64,000 nt of DNA from Leptospira noguchii serovar Panama str. CZ214 (GCF_000306255.2 NZ_AKWY02000010.1:1-64000); one strand, 5' to 3'. Counted from the first letter of the stretch, positions 1-11,068 are shown. Notes: generated from the letters alone by a model not told the origin. Numbers and translations are program-made.

Positions 1-22
1 CTTTCATATAAAATCTGGAAGT

Positions 23-552
23 CTAAGAATCTAATTCCTGTAAATAGTATGGGTATTTGTCTGTCATCGGGTTTGGTTCAAATTGTAATTCTCTTGAAAT
101 GAGATTTTGTCTTCTGTTGATCTTCCAAGTCATTTCGTAAGTCCAGTGAAAGCTAGGAACTCCCGGTTTAAACTTTTCACAAAAAAATCCCCCTTGTCCT
201 CCAACCAAAGCATGTAATTAAAAAGATAACACCTCGAAACCCCATGAGCCGCCGCCAACACACCTAAAGTCGCCCAAACACCAGTATGAACCCGAATACT
301 AAACTTTTTCATTTTGCCAACGTCTCGATTGTATTTGATTTTACCCACCCGGTTATGAAGACGCTTCATAGAAACGATCTGCTTAGAATATTTTCTCAAC
401 AAAAAGGGGAGTTTGCCCCGAAGAGCTTTTCTTTCCTGAAAATTCAAACGATTCCAATAAACATCTGGAACCAAAAGAGAATCTGTACCAACAGAATCTT
501 CTACCAAAGCAGACTCAATTTTTTGACCGTCATCTAATAAAAGAATGTCCAT
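23..552 (-). pseudogene. DUF1564-family protein, frameshifted
   Basis: The minus strand reads from ATG at 550-552 through the family core (residues about 1-117, including the AHGVSRCYLFNYML segment), then runs out of frame and stops at 130. The next frame continues from about 180 to a stop at 23 and carries the family C-terminus (RRQNLISRELQFEPNP). The switch falls at the homopolymer A7 (181-187) next to C5 (189-193), so a one-base indel explains it. DUF1564 is a Leptospira-expanded family of unknown function, normally about 170-180 residues, which matches the combined frames. It could be a decayed paralogue, a phase-variable gene or a sequencing error. No clear ribosome binding site is seen. 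Confidence 0.75.
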
Positions 553-650
553 ACCAGAAAACGGTTTATAGAAAAAATTTTTTGAAGGAAATAAAATATT
601 TTAACGTGAGTTAAACGTAAGTAATGTGAATTCGTGGAAAAAATTAGAAT

Positions 651-705
651 CTATCTCAAAAATACTTTATCTTTGCTTAAACTATCGATTCTAAGATGGC
701 TTTTA
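651..705. repeat. Family D hairpin-type repeat
   Basis: The core resembles TCAAAAATACTTTATCTTTG followed by GCTTAAA, CGATTCTAAGATGGCTTTT. Similar sequence occurs at 37618-37672, 46179-46232, 59184-59256 and 60415-60485. A TAACGTGAGTT family C end lies just before it, near 602. Confidence 0.6.
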
Positions 706-730
706 AAGAGAATTTTTGAAAGGTTAATTC

Positions 731-841
731 CTATTAGAGTTGTTTAAAAATTCCATAGTTCAGATCAACAAAACTGTTTCAATCAACCGTTTCCATGAAA
801 CGCAAACTGTTAGAGAATTAATTTTTCAACAACTCTAATAG
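731..841 (+). repeat. Family A MITE-like repeat, copy 1 (reference copy)
   Basis: This 111-bp element has terminal inverted repeats that match at 21 of 22 positions (731-752 against 820-841), beginning CTATTAGAGTTGTT. The plus strand holds an open frame of about 30 codons with INKTVSINRFHET, ending in TAA at the right terminus. Eight more copies lie in the window. The rest of 553-1323 holds a family B fragment near 948-970 and AT-rich DNA with no gene that I can support. Confidence 0.75.
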
Positions 842-1253
842 AAATTGTGTAATCAAAAAGACCGCCTTGAATTTACAGGCGAATCATTTTTTAGAGACGG
901 TTCTCAATTTATTCTGCAGTTTTCAGAATGGAACTGTAAAATTTCGATTTGTGGTAGTTCCCACAAATTAAATCATATTGCGAGTATTTAAACATTCATC
1001 TTTTGTAATTAGAGTTCAAAATAGTTCTTACATTTTCAAAGATTATAACTCAGATTTTTTTTGAAACAGAACTACATTCTGACTTTCAAAAAAAATAGAA
1101 GCATCGTATTATTGTATGCGTCTAGATAGAAAATTGTAAATTATTAAATTTTATAATATTATTTTTATATAAAATTTAGTTTTATAAAGACTTAGTTTCT
1201 GATATAAAGCTCACATTCATATACGTCATTTTACAAATAATCTTAAATTCTAT

Positions 1254-1281
1254 AAGACCTTTCCAATTTTGGAAAGGTCTT
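1254..1281 (-). terminator. Hairpin downstream of the DUF1565 lipoprotein gene
   Basis: A perfect 11-bp stem (AAGACCTTTCC with GGAAAGGTCTT) closes a 6-nt loop, 43 nt past the stop of the gene at 1324-2355. The T tract after the stem is weak on either strand, so termination efficiency is uncertain. Confidence 0.55.
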
Positions 1282-1323
1282 GTTTCGATTTACCTTAAAA
1301 AAATTAAGATTCCCTAATGCTCA

Positions 1324-2355
1324 TTAATCGCAAGGACTTGAAGCCAAAGAATATCCAGAAATATCTATGGTTCCGTAAGGACCTGGTCTGTATATATCGA
1401 CTCCTTCTGGAAAATGTTGTGAGGCCTCATACGTTGGAGGATTGTGATCCAATTTTATATTTTGGGCATAAAGTCGTCTGTTTGAATCAAATAGAAATGT
1501 TAAATCTATTTCTAAACTACAAGAAATCGTATTATTTCCAACGCTTCCTTGGGAACCTCCACCTAAATCTGCTTTACCTAACGGACGAATTACAACTCCG
1601 TACCGATTTCGATAAATCGTATTATTTTCTATTTTATTTTCGTAAGTAGTCCCTTCTACAAAGATACCAACTCCATAGTTATAGTCAGGTGCTTTTTTGG
1701 AGCCGATAAAGTTTCCACTGATGGTATGCCCTCCTGATGGTACATTCGATGTGTTTGCGGGAAAGATTCCGATTCCTTGAGAGATTGTATTATTTCTAAC
1801 TTTAGAACCGTATGCTCTCAAAGCGATTGGATTCTGTAAATTGAATCCAGCTATGGTAGAATTTTCTCCGAGTTGGATTATTTCTTTAAGATCATCTGCA
1901 TGAAATTGAATTGTAGTCGGTTTTGGACTGGGATGATTTCCTGATTTATTGTAGAAGAGGACAAAACCTAATCCTTTTCCTAATTCATCCCCAATAAGAG
2001 TAGCTCCATCTGGAATTCGGATTGGAAATTTTTCTCCAGTTTGTTCAGAGTATTCACCTGGTGCAACATGGATGTCGTGTCTATTTCCCGCCAAAGCAAT
2101 CGCTTTGGTAAGTGTTCGAAATGGCGCATCCTTAGATCCCGGCCAGTTATCGTTTCCGACAACTTTATCTACAAAGAGAGGTATTCGGATGGTTAGACTC
2201 AGAGAATCATTTTTGTTTGGGTTCGATATATTTAAATTCGTTTGGTCTATAATTCCAGATAGAAGTGTTAAGTCGGATTTCCCCCCTTCTTTTTCGTTTG
2301 TACAACCGCCTAACAGTAAAATGATGCTAAGGCATAGTAATAAAAATCGTGTCAT
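1324..2355 (-). CDS. DUF1565 beta-helix lipoprotein
   Basis: Seen: a short signal peptide ending in the lipobox LLGGC (Cys18), so an Lgt-lipidated envelope protein of 343 residues. Residues about 72-115 (WPGSKDAPFRTLTKAIALA, HVAPGEYSE, IRIPDGATLIGDE) match the DUF1565 start of right-handed parallel beta-helix proteins. They are followed by short N-rich strands typical of the helix (NSTIAGFNLQN, NTISQGIGIF, NTIYRNRYGVVIR). Family knowledge: such folds bind or cleave polysaccharides, but I see no convincing catalytic set, so the role is open. It is monocistronic, with a hairpin after the stop and repeat-rich DNA on both sides. Confidence 0.8.
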   Translation of the reverse strand: MTRFLLLCLSIILLLGGCTNEKEGGKSDLTLLSGIIDQTNLNISNPNKNDSLSLTIRIPLFVDKVVGNDNWPGSKDAPFRTLTKAIALAGNRHDIHVAPGEYSEQTGEKFPIRIPDGATLIGDELGKGLGFVLFYNKSGNHPSPKPTTIQFHADDLKEIIQLGENSTIAGFNLQNPIALRAYGSKVRNNTISQGIGIFPANTSNVPSGGHTISGNFIGSKKAPDYNYGVGIFVEGTTYENKIENNTIYRNRYGVVIRPLGKADLGGGSQGSVGNNTISCSLEIDLTFLFDSNRRLYAQNIKLDHNPPTYEASQHFPEGVDIYRPGPYGTIDISGYSLASSPCD

Positions 2356-2782
2356 TGATTTCTCCTAATTGGGCGACGATAAAATTTTTACATCTTATCG
2401 TCAAATTAGCTTAATTAACAGATTTGTTTGAATATTTTTCACAAAAGCGAAAAAAGTTTTGCTCTTAGGTAGTAAGGCTATAAAAGAATTTATAAAATTA
2501 TAAATATAAAACTTGTTTTGATCTTAAATAAAATTATTAAAGTCGTTTTAAATTTTAAAATCTTATAAGTATGGATTCAAATACACCTAACGGTTTATTT
2601 TTATAATTCTATCAATTTAGATTAGGAAGAGGGTTCTAATTTTTTGCTGTAATAGATTTTACAGATTAACACTGAAAATATGGGAGTTATTACTTAAAAT
2701 CTGTCTCAAAACTTATAACTAATTGACTTTGGATCTCTAACAAGAAGTATTCCTTCCTACAGAAATCGTTATATTGTATTTA

Positions 2783-2875
2783 ATATTAGAGTTCATCTGT
2801 TTTTGTTTTATGGAAACAGTCGATTGAAGCAGTTTTGTTAATCACCACTATGGAATTTTTCAACAACTCTAATAT
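2783..2875 (-). repeat. Family A MITE-like repeat, copy 2 (shortened)
   Basis: The outer inverted repeat is present (ATATTAGAGTT at 2783-2793, AACTCTAATAT at the right end) but the inner part of the left arm is missing, giving about 93 bp. Read on the minus strand it keeps the family open frame (INKTASIDCFHKT). The remaining gene-free DNA of 2356-3167 is AT-rich and I see no further gene or RNA in it. Confidence 0.65.
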
Positions 2876-3167
2876 AATTTCTGTAAGATTTCCCACATTT
2901 TTTGAAAATCTGCAGTTAGCTACTCGGACGTATAAAAATAGTACTAAAAGTTCCAGATCAATTTTACCAAAGATGTAAAAATTTTTGGAATACTTAAGAC
3001 GTTCTGTTTAAGTAGATTTTTAAAACATTATACTGACACTAAAAACGGGACATCTCGGTTTATCGCTTGAATACACTCTGCGAGAGTATATGTGACTTTT
3101 ATTATATAACAAACACAGGCTGACCATATGGAGATCAGAATACGATTTGAAAATACCAACTAACCAT

Positions 3168-4127
3168 TTAAAATGGTTGTTCGATTTCTCCAATTAACAA
3201 ACCGATTTTTTCTTTGCCTTTGGACCAGTGCCAGTCGTTTCTAGCATTGAAATAGAGAAACCATTTTTTGATTATTGGATGAAACTTAATATCCATGGCG
3301 TAAATATGGCTTTTCATCCAATCGGATGAAGGAGAAAGGATTGGTTTTTGGAAAAGAAAATCCCATTTAATACCATCGAAAGAATTTAAAAGATAAATCG
3401 AAGAACCGGAGCGACCGTTAGAATCTTGATAGATACAATTTTCAAAACCTACAAAACCATTTTCGGTTTTCAAAACTTTGATGGAGCCTGCGGCTAAATT
3501 ACGATTATAAGTATCAGGAGAGATTAAAGGATCCTTTAAGGATTTATAAGGCCCCCAAATTTTATCCGACTCTGCAACGCCGATATATGTAGGCTCACAA
3601 AATCCACAATCTGGAATAAAACTGAGAGACGCGCTGTAATAAAGTCTATATTTGTCCTCTATTTTTACAAGACAGGGATTTCCAATCGATTTACCATAAC
3701 GCGCATTAATGTGCCAATCTAAAGAAGGTTCTAAAATTTTTTTTGCGGAAGACCAGTTTTTTAAGTCTTTGGAAGTTCGTATTTCGATATGCGAGTCCCA
3801 TTTCCAAAATGTGAACCAAGAAAACACAATCTGAAACGGAGTGTATCTTTCATACAATAAATAGAATATATTATTTTCTTTATATATAAAAGGCCTCATT
3901 GCGTGTCGAAATAAAAGCCTGCCTGAATCCCAGCAAAACCCATCTTCGGATTCGTATCGATGTATTCCGAAAAGAGTATGACAAAAAAGATGAAACTTTC
4001 CATCTGGAGATTCTGTGTCTAAAAGTAGGGAAGGATCTGCGATCAAAGGGGTAAATGGGGGACTTTTCAAAATAGGATTACTCGGATATAATTCCCAACG
4101 GATCTTTTTGAAGTCGGAGGTTTTCAT
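3168..4127 (-). CDS. GH43-like beta-propeller glycosidase-family protein
   Basis: This 319-residue protein has the repeated sheet pattern of five-bladed propellers of the GH43/GH32/GH68 superfamily: IADPSLLLD near residue 30, a central YGKSIGNPCLVKIEDKYRLY near 145-165, then blades with YIGVAESDKIWGPYK and IYLLNSFDGIKWDF. There is no signal peptide, so a cytosolic location is likely. In this superfamily an Asp on the first blade and a downstream Glu are catalytic. D31 is a candidate, but I cannot assign the rest, and glycosyltransferase-associated propellers look similar. The DUF4087 gene lies 38 nt upstream in the same direction, so the two may be co-transcribed. Confidence 0.55.
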   Translation of the reverse strand: MKTSDFKKIRWELYPSNPILKSPPFTPLIADPSLLLDTESPDGKFHLFCHTLFGIHRYESEDGFCWDSGRLLFRHAMRPFIYKENNIFYLLYERYTPFQIVFSWFTFWKWDSHIEIRTSKDLKNWSSAKKILEPSLDWHINARYGKSIGNPCLVKIEDKYRLYYSASLSFIPDCGFCEPTYIGVAESDKIWGPYKSLKDPLISPDTYNRNLAAGSIKVLKTENGFVGFENCIYQDSNGRSGSSIYLLNSFDGIKWDFLFQKPILSPSSDWMKSHIYAMDIKFHPIIKKWFLYFNARNDWHWSKGKEKIGLLIGEIEQPF

Positions 4128-4165
4128 AAAATAGAGTTTTTAAGTTTTGTTTTCGTTGTATAGTT

Positions 4166-4549
4166 TTACTGAAGAAAGGATTTCCACTTTTTTAATGCAG
4201 GATCTTTTTGACAGGACTTCAATGGTTTTGCTTTTAACGTTTGGATCGAAATCACTTTACGATCTTTATGGTTTACAACCGCGTTCATACAAATACATCC
4301 GTATCCGTAGTTTACGTTTGTGTTAACCCATTCCGACGGTTTAAATTTTGGCCATTCCCAATCTTCTTTTAACTGGTAACGACCTTGAACACCAAGAATC
4401 CATTCGCCATCACGATCATATAAAGTAATGTTAGCTGGAGAAGGATTATGAAACCATCCACAACGAGTTTCTAATACGTTTTCTTTTGCGAAAAGTGGAA
4501 ACGCTGCAATGAAGACTAAAATGAATGAGATTGAAATTTTTTTTAACAT
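4166..4549 (-). CDS. Exported DUF4087-family protein
   Basis: This is a 127-residue protein with a signal peptide (hydrophobic residues 5-20, cleavage after about Ala21). The mature part starts with ETRCGWFHNPSPANITLYDR and contains DREWI-like, YGYGCICMN and LKSCQK segments. The CGWF-NP-P start and the even number of cysteines (four in the mature part) fit the DUF4087 family of small periplasmic proteins, whose function is unknown. The cysteines could form two disulfides in the periplasm. The GH43-like gene follows 38 nt downstream. Confidence 0.65.
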   Translation of the reverse strand: MLKKISISFILVFIAAFPLFAKENVLETRCGWFHNPSPANITLYDRDGEWILGVQGRYQLKEDWEWPKFKPSEWVNTNVNYGYGCICMNAVVNHKDRKVISIQTLKAKPLKSCQKDPALKKWKSFLQ

Positions 4550-4635
4550 GTTGTGTTGCCTTTGTTACCTTATAGTTTTATTATTGATTATATATAAAGA
4601 GTACTTAATATCTTGCGGGTTTTTGGATATTCATC

Positions 4636-4735
4636 AGAGTTTTTGAAAAATTAATTCTTCATCAGTTTTCGTTTCCTGAAAACGGTCGATTGAAGTAGTT
4701 TTGTTAATTGCTACTATGAAATTTTTCAACAACTC
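4636..4735 (-). repeat. Family A MITE-like repeat, copy 3
   Basis: Terminal inverted repeats AGAGTTTTTGAAAAATT and its near complement at the right end bound about 100 bp. The minus strand keeps the family frame (INKTTSIDRFQET). The element sits between the aminopeptidase stop (4818) and the DUF4087 gene. Confidence 0.7.
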
Positions 4736-4817
4736 TATTATATGAAACGGGCAAATACGCTTGTTTGCTAAGTTCAAAATTATATACGTAAATGTTGCCA
4801 CTGCGTTACGGTTTATG

Positions 4818-5931
4818 TTATTCGTTCTTATTAGGATTGGAGAAAAGTAATTCCTTACGTTCTTCATTGGAAAGATGGACTAATGTTTTCATTCTTTCGT
4901 GAAATTTGGCGAAATTTGAACCTGCTCTTTCAAATTCCTTTTGAAAAAAATCAGAACCGGAATGGTAACGTATATAACCCACAAAATCTTCGTTGTTCCA
5001 GTTTTTAGATGCCAATTTTTCTATACGAATTGTTTTGAATTCTTCTTTGGAAACAAGTAGAGAGTTTTTAAATTCTTCCAGAATTCTTTTTTTATCTTCT
5101 AATTTTTTTTTGTCGTTTAGATCCGAATCGTATAACGTGCGTAATTTATTTGCCGTAGTAACCAAAAGTTTTTTTAATTTTTGGGATTCTTCTTTTTTCA
5201 AAAGGATTTCTTTTTTAATTGGACTTTCTTTACCTTCTACGGATTCTAAAAAGTGAAAGACACCTTCTTCTTCTACAAAACTCGCATAACTCTCGTTAAA
5301 GATAGAATCTCCCGGAAAATAAACCGTAGCGTGTGCCATTTCGTGAAATACAAGAGAGGCGACTTCATAAGGCTTTGTGTCCTCTATTTGAGAAGAAAAA
5401 ATAGGATCTTCAAACCAACCTAACGTGGAATAACCCGCCGTGACTCGGATCCTAGTATCTAATCCTTTTCCTTTAAGCTCTTTTTCTTCTTCCTTTGCTT
5501 TGTCCAAATCAAAATAACCCTTATAAGGAACGGTTCCGGCGATCGGAAACCACCAAGTATAAGATTCCAATTTAAGAGGATAACAAGCGGTTACGTGCCA
5601 ACCGATTTCTTTTCGATCCAATTGAACAAAAGATTTAAAACCAGCAGAAGGGTTGAGAGATAGTTCTTTGATTCCATATTCTCGGAATGTTTCGACTTCT
5701 TGTAATTTGATTTTTAATTCTTCTTTTGTGTTGGAATCTTGTAGAACGGATGGAATGGGTTTTCGTTTTAATAAAATGTCTAACTGTCCGGTGCCTAGAT
5801 GCCAGAGATAACTTACACAATTTTCGAATGTGAAACAAAGTAAGGTTAAGACTAGAATGTTATAGAATCGGATTGCGGTTTTAGATTTACGTTTGTTTAT
5901 AGAAGTAAAAAAATTGAATTTAGGTTCTAAC

Positions 5932-5933
<2 letters not shown>
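4818..5933 (-). CDS. Putative COG4324 aminopeptidase lipoprotein
   Basis: This 371-residue protein matches the predicted aminopeptidase family COG4324 (Pfam Aminopep). It has an N-terminal hydrophobic segment ending FTFENC (candidate lipidated Cys39), a GQLDILLKRKPI segment, YSTLGWFEDPIFSS, and a zincin motif H197EMAH201 with the likely third ligand E214 in FNESYASF. The role would be a metal-dependent peptidase anchored in the envelope. The C-terminal half is Lys/Glu-rich and helical. The lipobox has Asn at -1, which spirochaetes tolerate. Its ATG (minus strand, 5931-5933) overlaps the ATG of the divergent protease gene within one CATG, so the two genes have no spacer and each promoter must lie inside the other gene. 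Confidence 0.75.
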
Positions 5934-7029
<1,096 letters not shown>

Positions 7030-7067
7030 ATGGATAAGAATTTTTTAGAGGGAAAAGAGAAGACTCG

Positions 7068-8372
7068 ATGAGAAGAAACATCGTTCACAGCGGAGCGGAT
7101 GCTCTGATCTATGAAATCAGACAGATCGTAACCGTCGCAAAAAAATTAGAGGCGCTGGGACTTCAGATCACTTACGAAAACATAGGAGATCCCATCTTAA
7201 AAGGAGAGTCGATTCCAGATTGGATGAAAGAAATCGTTTCCAATCTGATTCTAAAAGATAAGTCCTGGGCCTATACGGCCACACAAGGATACGAACCAAC
7301 TCGTAAGTTTTTAGCCGAAAAAGTGAACGAAAGAGGAGGGGCTCAGATCACAGCCGACGATCTTTTATTTTTTAACGGATTGGGAGACGCGGTCGCAAAA
7401 ATTTTTGGTTTTATGAGAAGAGAGGCAAGAGTATTAGGACCGAGCCCAGCCTATTCAACGATTTCTTCCGCGGAAGCAGCGCATAGTGGATATGAACACC
7501 TAACGTATAACTTACTTCCGGAACACAATTGGATGCCAGATCTGGAAGATATGGAAAACAAGGTCAGATATAACGATTCTATAACTGGTATTCTACTGAT
7601 CAATCCAGACAATCCCACCGGTGCAGTATATGATAAAAACTTAATGAATAAAATAGTGGCAATCTGCGAAAAATATGATCTGATGCTTATCTGTGACGAA
7701 ACATATGCACACGTAAATTATTCTGATCACGGTCCGCTTCATTTATCGGAAGTAATCGGAGATAAGGTTCCCGGAATGGCGCTTAGATCTATTTCTAAGG
7801 AATTTCCTTGGCCTGGGGGGCGTTGCGGGTGGTTGGAAATTTTTAACAAAGAGAAAGATCCGGTTTTTAGCCGTTACGTAAAATCATTGTTAGACGCAAA
7901 GATGCTCGAAGTATGTTCTACTACCTTACCTCAGATGGCGATTCCGGAAGTATATTCTCATCCTGATTTTATTCCTCATCTAAAAAGAAGGAACGAAAAA
8001 TTTAAAAAACGAGCACATGTGGCAACGGAATATTTTGCAAGATTAAAAGGAGTCAAGGTGATAGAACCTAAGGGCGCTTTTTATCTTACGGTCGCTTTTG
8101 ACGATGACGTTTTAAATTCTTCCATGAAGTTAAACGTAGAAAATAAAAAGGCGGACGAATTTATCCAACCGTTATTGGCTTCTGCAGCAAACGACAGAAG
8201 GTTTGTATATTATTTACTTGCGTCCACGGGTATTTGTGTAGTCCCTTTGTCTGCGTTTTGTACTTTAAAAGATGGATTTCGCGTAACGTTGTTAGAAGAA
8301 AACGAGGAAAAGTTCAACTGGATTTACAGAACACTTAGGGATAAGATTGGCGAGTATATCGCTTCCGCCTAA
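7068..8372 (+). CDS. PLP-dependent aminotransferase, class I/II
   Basis: This is a fold-type I aminotransferase of 434 residues. Visible landmarks are YTATQGYEPTRKFLAEKV (substrate and cofactor region), NPDNPTGAVYD, CDETYAHVNY (the Asp that contacts the pyridine nitrogen), the Schiff-base lysine K244 in SISKEFPWPGGRCGW, and the C-terminal FRVTLLEE, where the Arg would bind the substrate carboxylate. It transfers amino groups between amino acids and 2-oxo acids; the substrate cannot be read from sequence, though aspartate- or alanine-type activity is usual. GAGAAG precedes the ATG. It lies 38 nt after the HtrA-like gene and 32 nt before murI, so a three-gene transcript is plausible. Confidence 0.85.
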   Translation: MRRNIVHSGADALIYEIRQIVTVAKKLEALGLQITYENIGDPILKGESIPDWMKEIVSNLILKDKSWAYTATQGYEPTRKFLAEKVNERGGAQITADDLLFFNGLGDAVAKIFGFMRREARVLGPSPAYSTISSAEAAHSGYEHLTYNLLPEHNWMPDLEDMENKVRYNDSITGILLINPDNPTGAVYDKNLMNKIVAICEKYDLMLICDETYAHVNYSDHGPLHLSEVIGDKVPGMALRSISKEFPWPGGRCGWLEIFNKEKDPVFSRYVKSLLDAKMLEVCSTTLPQMAIPEVYSHPDFIPHLKRRNEKFKKRAHVATEYFARLKGVKVIEPKGAFYLTVAFDDDVLNSSMKLNVENKKADEFIQPLLASAANDRRFVYYLLASTGICVVPLSAFCTLKDGFRVTLLEENEEKFNWIYRTLRDKIGEYIASA

Positions 8373-8404
8373 CGTATAATTAAAACCAAAATGGGGACTC
8401 GAAA

Positions 8405-9175
<771 letters not shown>

Positions 9176-9425
9176 AAAACACTCTATAAAACAAAAAGAA
9201 ATCCAATTTCTATTATATTCTTATTTCTGACTTTCATTTGAATTATATTTTAAGTTTATAACTTCTAAGTTTTATTAGAATTCGCTTTTGAAACTTTCGG
9301 TTCCAATTTATAGCTAAGATTTTTTATATTAAATTTTATTTAAATAGGGTATTTTGTCCTAACTCGATTCTGTTATCTTTTTCAGATTATGTGCTACGAT
9401 ATATAAAAATTTTGAATGGGGATAT

Positions 9426-10142
9426 ATGAAAATGATACAAAATATTTTACGAAAGAAAGAAGCTAAAAAATGGAACCAACTAAAAAACTCTAAACTTTTT
9501 AGAGTTTATTACTTGTTTGTTTTTTTATTTCTTTTTGATTGTTTGCCTGATTCACAGACTTCTGATAATTTATTTCTATCTCTACTTTCTCTTCCAAAGG
9601 AACAAAGTATAAAATTGATAAACAATAAATCTACTGAAAAGTCTAAAACGACACGGAAATACGGCTGGGTTACTTTTACATCCCAAGTAACCGGAAAAAA
9701 AATCCAAGCAGATCCTGAACGACCTGACGGATGGTTAAAAGTAGATGCTTCGAGTAACACAGATTTTACGACGTTTACTCTATATCAGGATGGGGGAGAT
9801 CCGAATTGTATCAAAAGCGGTCCTATCCGGGTCGAACCTACTGCATATCGAAATTATTATTGGAACTGGTGGCTCGGTGGAGGCGCGGGCAATTACGCCT
9901 ATTACCCTAAGTATAAGGACGGTTCTAACAGACTTAAACTTTATGTTTTAAAAGTCAGCGACTGTTTGGAATCAGGAGATCGAATACTTTTTTCAGATTA
10001 TGATACTATTACTCAGGATGATTATTTTGTCATAGATTGGGATGGAGGCAGTTGGAATGAATATCTTTTTCTTTGGAAAAAATTTCCTCGAATTGAAAGA
10101 GCATACTTTTATGTTCAGTTGCATAATGGCCCTGAGGAATAG
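9426..10142 (+). CDS. Hypothetical exported protein
   Basis: This 238-residue protein is not recognised. A basic N-terminus (KKEAKKWNQLKNSK) precedes a hydrophobic stretch near residues 28-38 ending LFDCLPDS. This could be a lipobox (Cys39), although Asp at -1 is unusual. The rest is rich in aromatic residues and Asp/Gly (YYWNWWLGGGAGNYAYY, VIDWDGGSWNEYLFLWKK), suggesting a beta-rich extracytoplasmic domain. GGGGAT sits directly upstream of two in-frame ATGs (9426 and 9432), and the second has the better spacing. A strong hairpin terminator follows the stop. Confidence 0.6.
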   Translation: MKMIQNILRKKEAKKWNQLKNSKLFRVYYLFVFLFLFDCLPDSQTSDNLFLSLLSLPKEQSIKLINNKSTEKSKTTRKYGWVTFTSQVTGKKIQADPERPDGWLKVDASSNTDFTTFTLYQDGGDPNCIKSGPIRVEPTAYRNYYWNWWLGGGAGNYAYYPKYKDGSNRLKLYVLKVSDCLESGDRILFSDYDTITQDDYFVIDWDGGSWNEYLFLWKKFPRIERAYFYVQLHNGPEE

Positions 10143-10162
10143 AGATAAGAAAAACTTAATAT

Positions 10163-10209
10163 TATAAAATAAAGAAGAGGATTTGTTTTTACCTCTTCTT
10201 TATTTTATA
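10163..10209. terminator. Bidirectional intrinsic terminator between convergent genes
   Basis: An 18-bp perfect stem (core AAAATAAAGAAGAGG and its complement) with an 11-nt loop is flanked by A-rich DNA on the left and T-rich DNA on the right. It lies between convergent genes ending at 10142 and 10232 and probably serves both. Confidence 0.85.
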
Positions 10210-10231
10210 TTTTTACTTCGGTAAAAAAGGT

Positions 10232-10654
10232 TCAGCTTTTTGAATCCACAGGTTTTAAACTATAAAGAAATCCAATCATAGATACATAAACGGTCATAAT
10301 AATCGGACTAAACCACCAACCGAAACTTTCAAAATAAGAGCCATCTGCGGTCATGATATAATACACGTGACCAGGAATACTTGCGGTTACATAAGTCGTT
10401 ATAAACCAATAGCCGATTTTATGACCTAATTTATTCGTGAATCCATAAACTTTAAAAAATATTTTATGTTCCCAAATGAGAGCGAATGCACTGTAAAGCA
10501 TTACTATAGACAATCCTATATCAACAATTGGAGTCATAACTTGGCCCGGATCAGCTTTTCCGTCGCGTAGATAGTGGGCAAGATTAATTAAATGAAGTGT
10601 AAAGCCCATCGTAAACAAAAGTGGAAGGGACTTTTCGGCGTGAAATTTTAACAT
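10232..10654 (-). CDS. Small four-helix membrane protein
   Basis: This is an unrecognised integral membrane protein of 140 residues with about four hydrophobic segments (LPLLFTMGFTLHLINLA, IVDIGLSIVMLYSAFALIW, IGYWFITTYVTASIPGHVYY, FSPIIMTVYVSMIGFLY). I chose the ATG at 10652-10654 because GAGGA lies about 5 nt upstream; an ATG four codons earlier has no such site. A compact double dyad immediately upstream looks like a repressor operator, so expression is probably controlled by a dimeric regulator not encoded next to it. Confidence 0.65.
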   Translation of the reverse strand: MLKFHAEKSLPLLFTMGFTLHLINLAHYLRDGKADPGQVMTPIVDIGLSIVMLYSAFALIWEHKIFFKVYGFTNKLGHKIGYWFITTYVTASIPGHVYYIMTADGSYFESFGWWFSPIIMTVYVSMIGFLYSLKPVDSKS

Positions 10655-10670
10655 AGATTTCCTCATAGTT

Positions 10671-10713
10671 GATCACTTGGTTTTAAAAAAAGTAAGTGAT
10701 CATTACTTTTTTT
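10671..10713. promoter_or_regulatory. Candidate repressor operator, overlapping dyads
   Basis: Two inverted repeats overlap: GATCACTT (10671-10678) with AAGTGATC (10694-10701), and AAAAAAAGTAA (10685-10695) with TTACTTTTTTT (10703-10713). The block is 17-60 nt upstream of the chosen start of the four-helix membrane protein, where a TetR-type operator would be expected. The assignment is inferred from symmetry and position only. Confidence 0.4.
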
Positions 10714-10959
10714 AAAAAAAACACTTAGATTCGCTTGCTGTCAAAACTTTTAATCTACTTTTATATAAACTTAAATTGATTCTAAGTATAAAGTATAAAA
10801 GTAACACTCATTTATTAAGACTTAATAAAGTGAATATTACTTACTGTTTCATAAATTAAAATATTCGTTTTTTAATACAATTGGCCTGAAATTTGAAAGT
10901 TTAATTAAAATTATATCCTATACAAACTCTATAAAATAAACTTTTGAAGAGTGGTATTG

Positions 10960-11068
10960 AAATAGAGTTTTTGAAAAATTAATTCTTTATCAGTTTGCGT
11001 TTCATGGAAACGGTCGATTGAAGCAGTTTTGTTGACCTGGACTATGGAATTTTTCAACAACTCTATTT
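10960..11068 (-). repeat. Family A MITE-like repeat, copy 4
   Basis: The 109-bp element has near-perfect 21-nt terminal inverted repeats starting AAATAGAGTTTTTG. The minus strand keeps the family frame (VNKTASIDRFHET). Apart from this and the operator, 10655-11169 is AT-rich without a supported gene. Confidence 0.75.

Noticed and set aside
286..537. Plus-strand open frame of 83 codons opposite the DUF1564 gene
   Set aside because: It is antisense to a recognisable family on the minus strand and has no upstream site or family likeness.
4634..4867. Open frame of 77 codons on the minus strand
   Set aside because: It is read mostly through a family A repeat and into the end of the aminopeptidase gene. 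The same peptide appears wherever the repeat is.
5893..5931. TTG start for the HtrA-like protease
   Set aside because: The ATG at 5932 has a well-placed TAGG and directly precedes the membrane anchor. The extra 13 residues add no recognisable feature.
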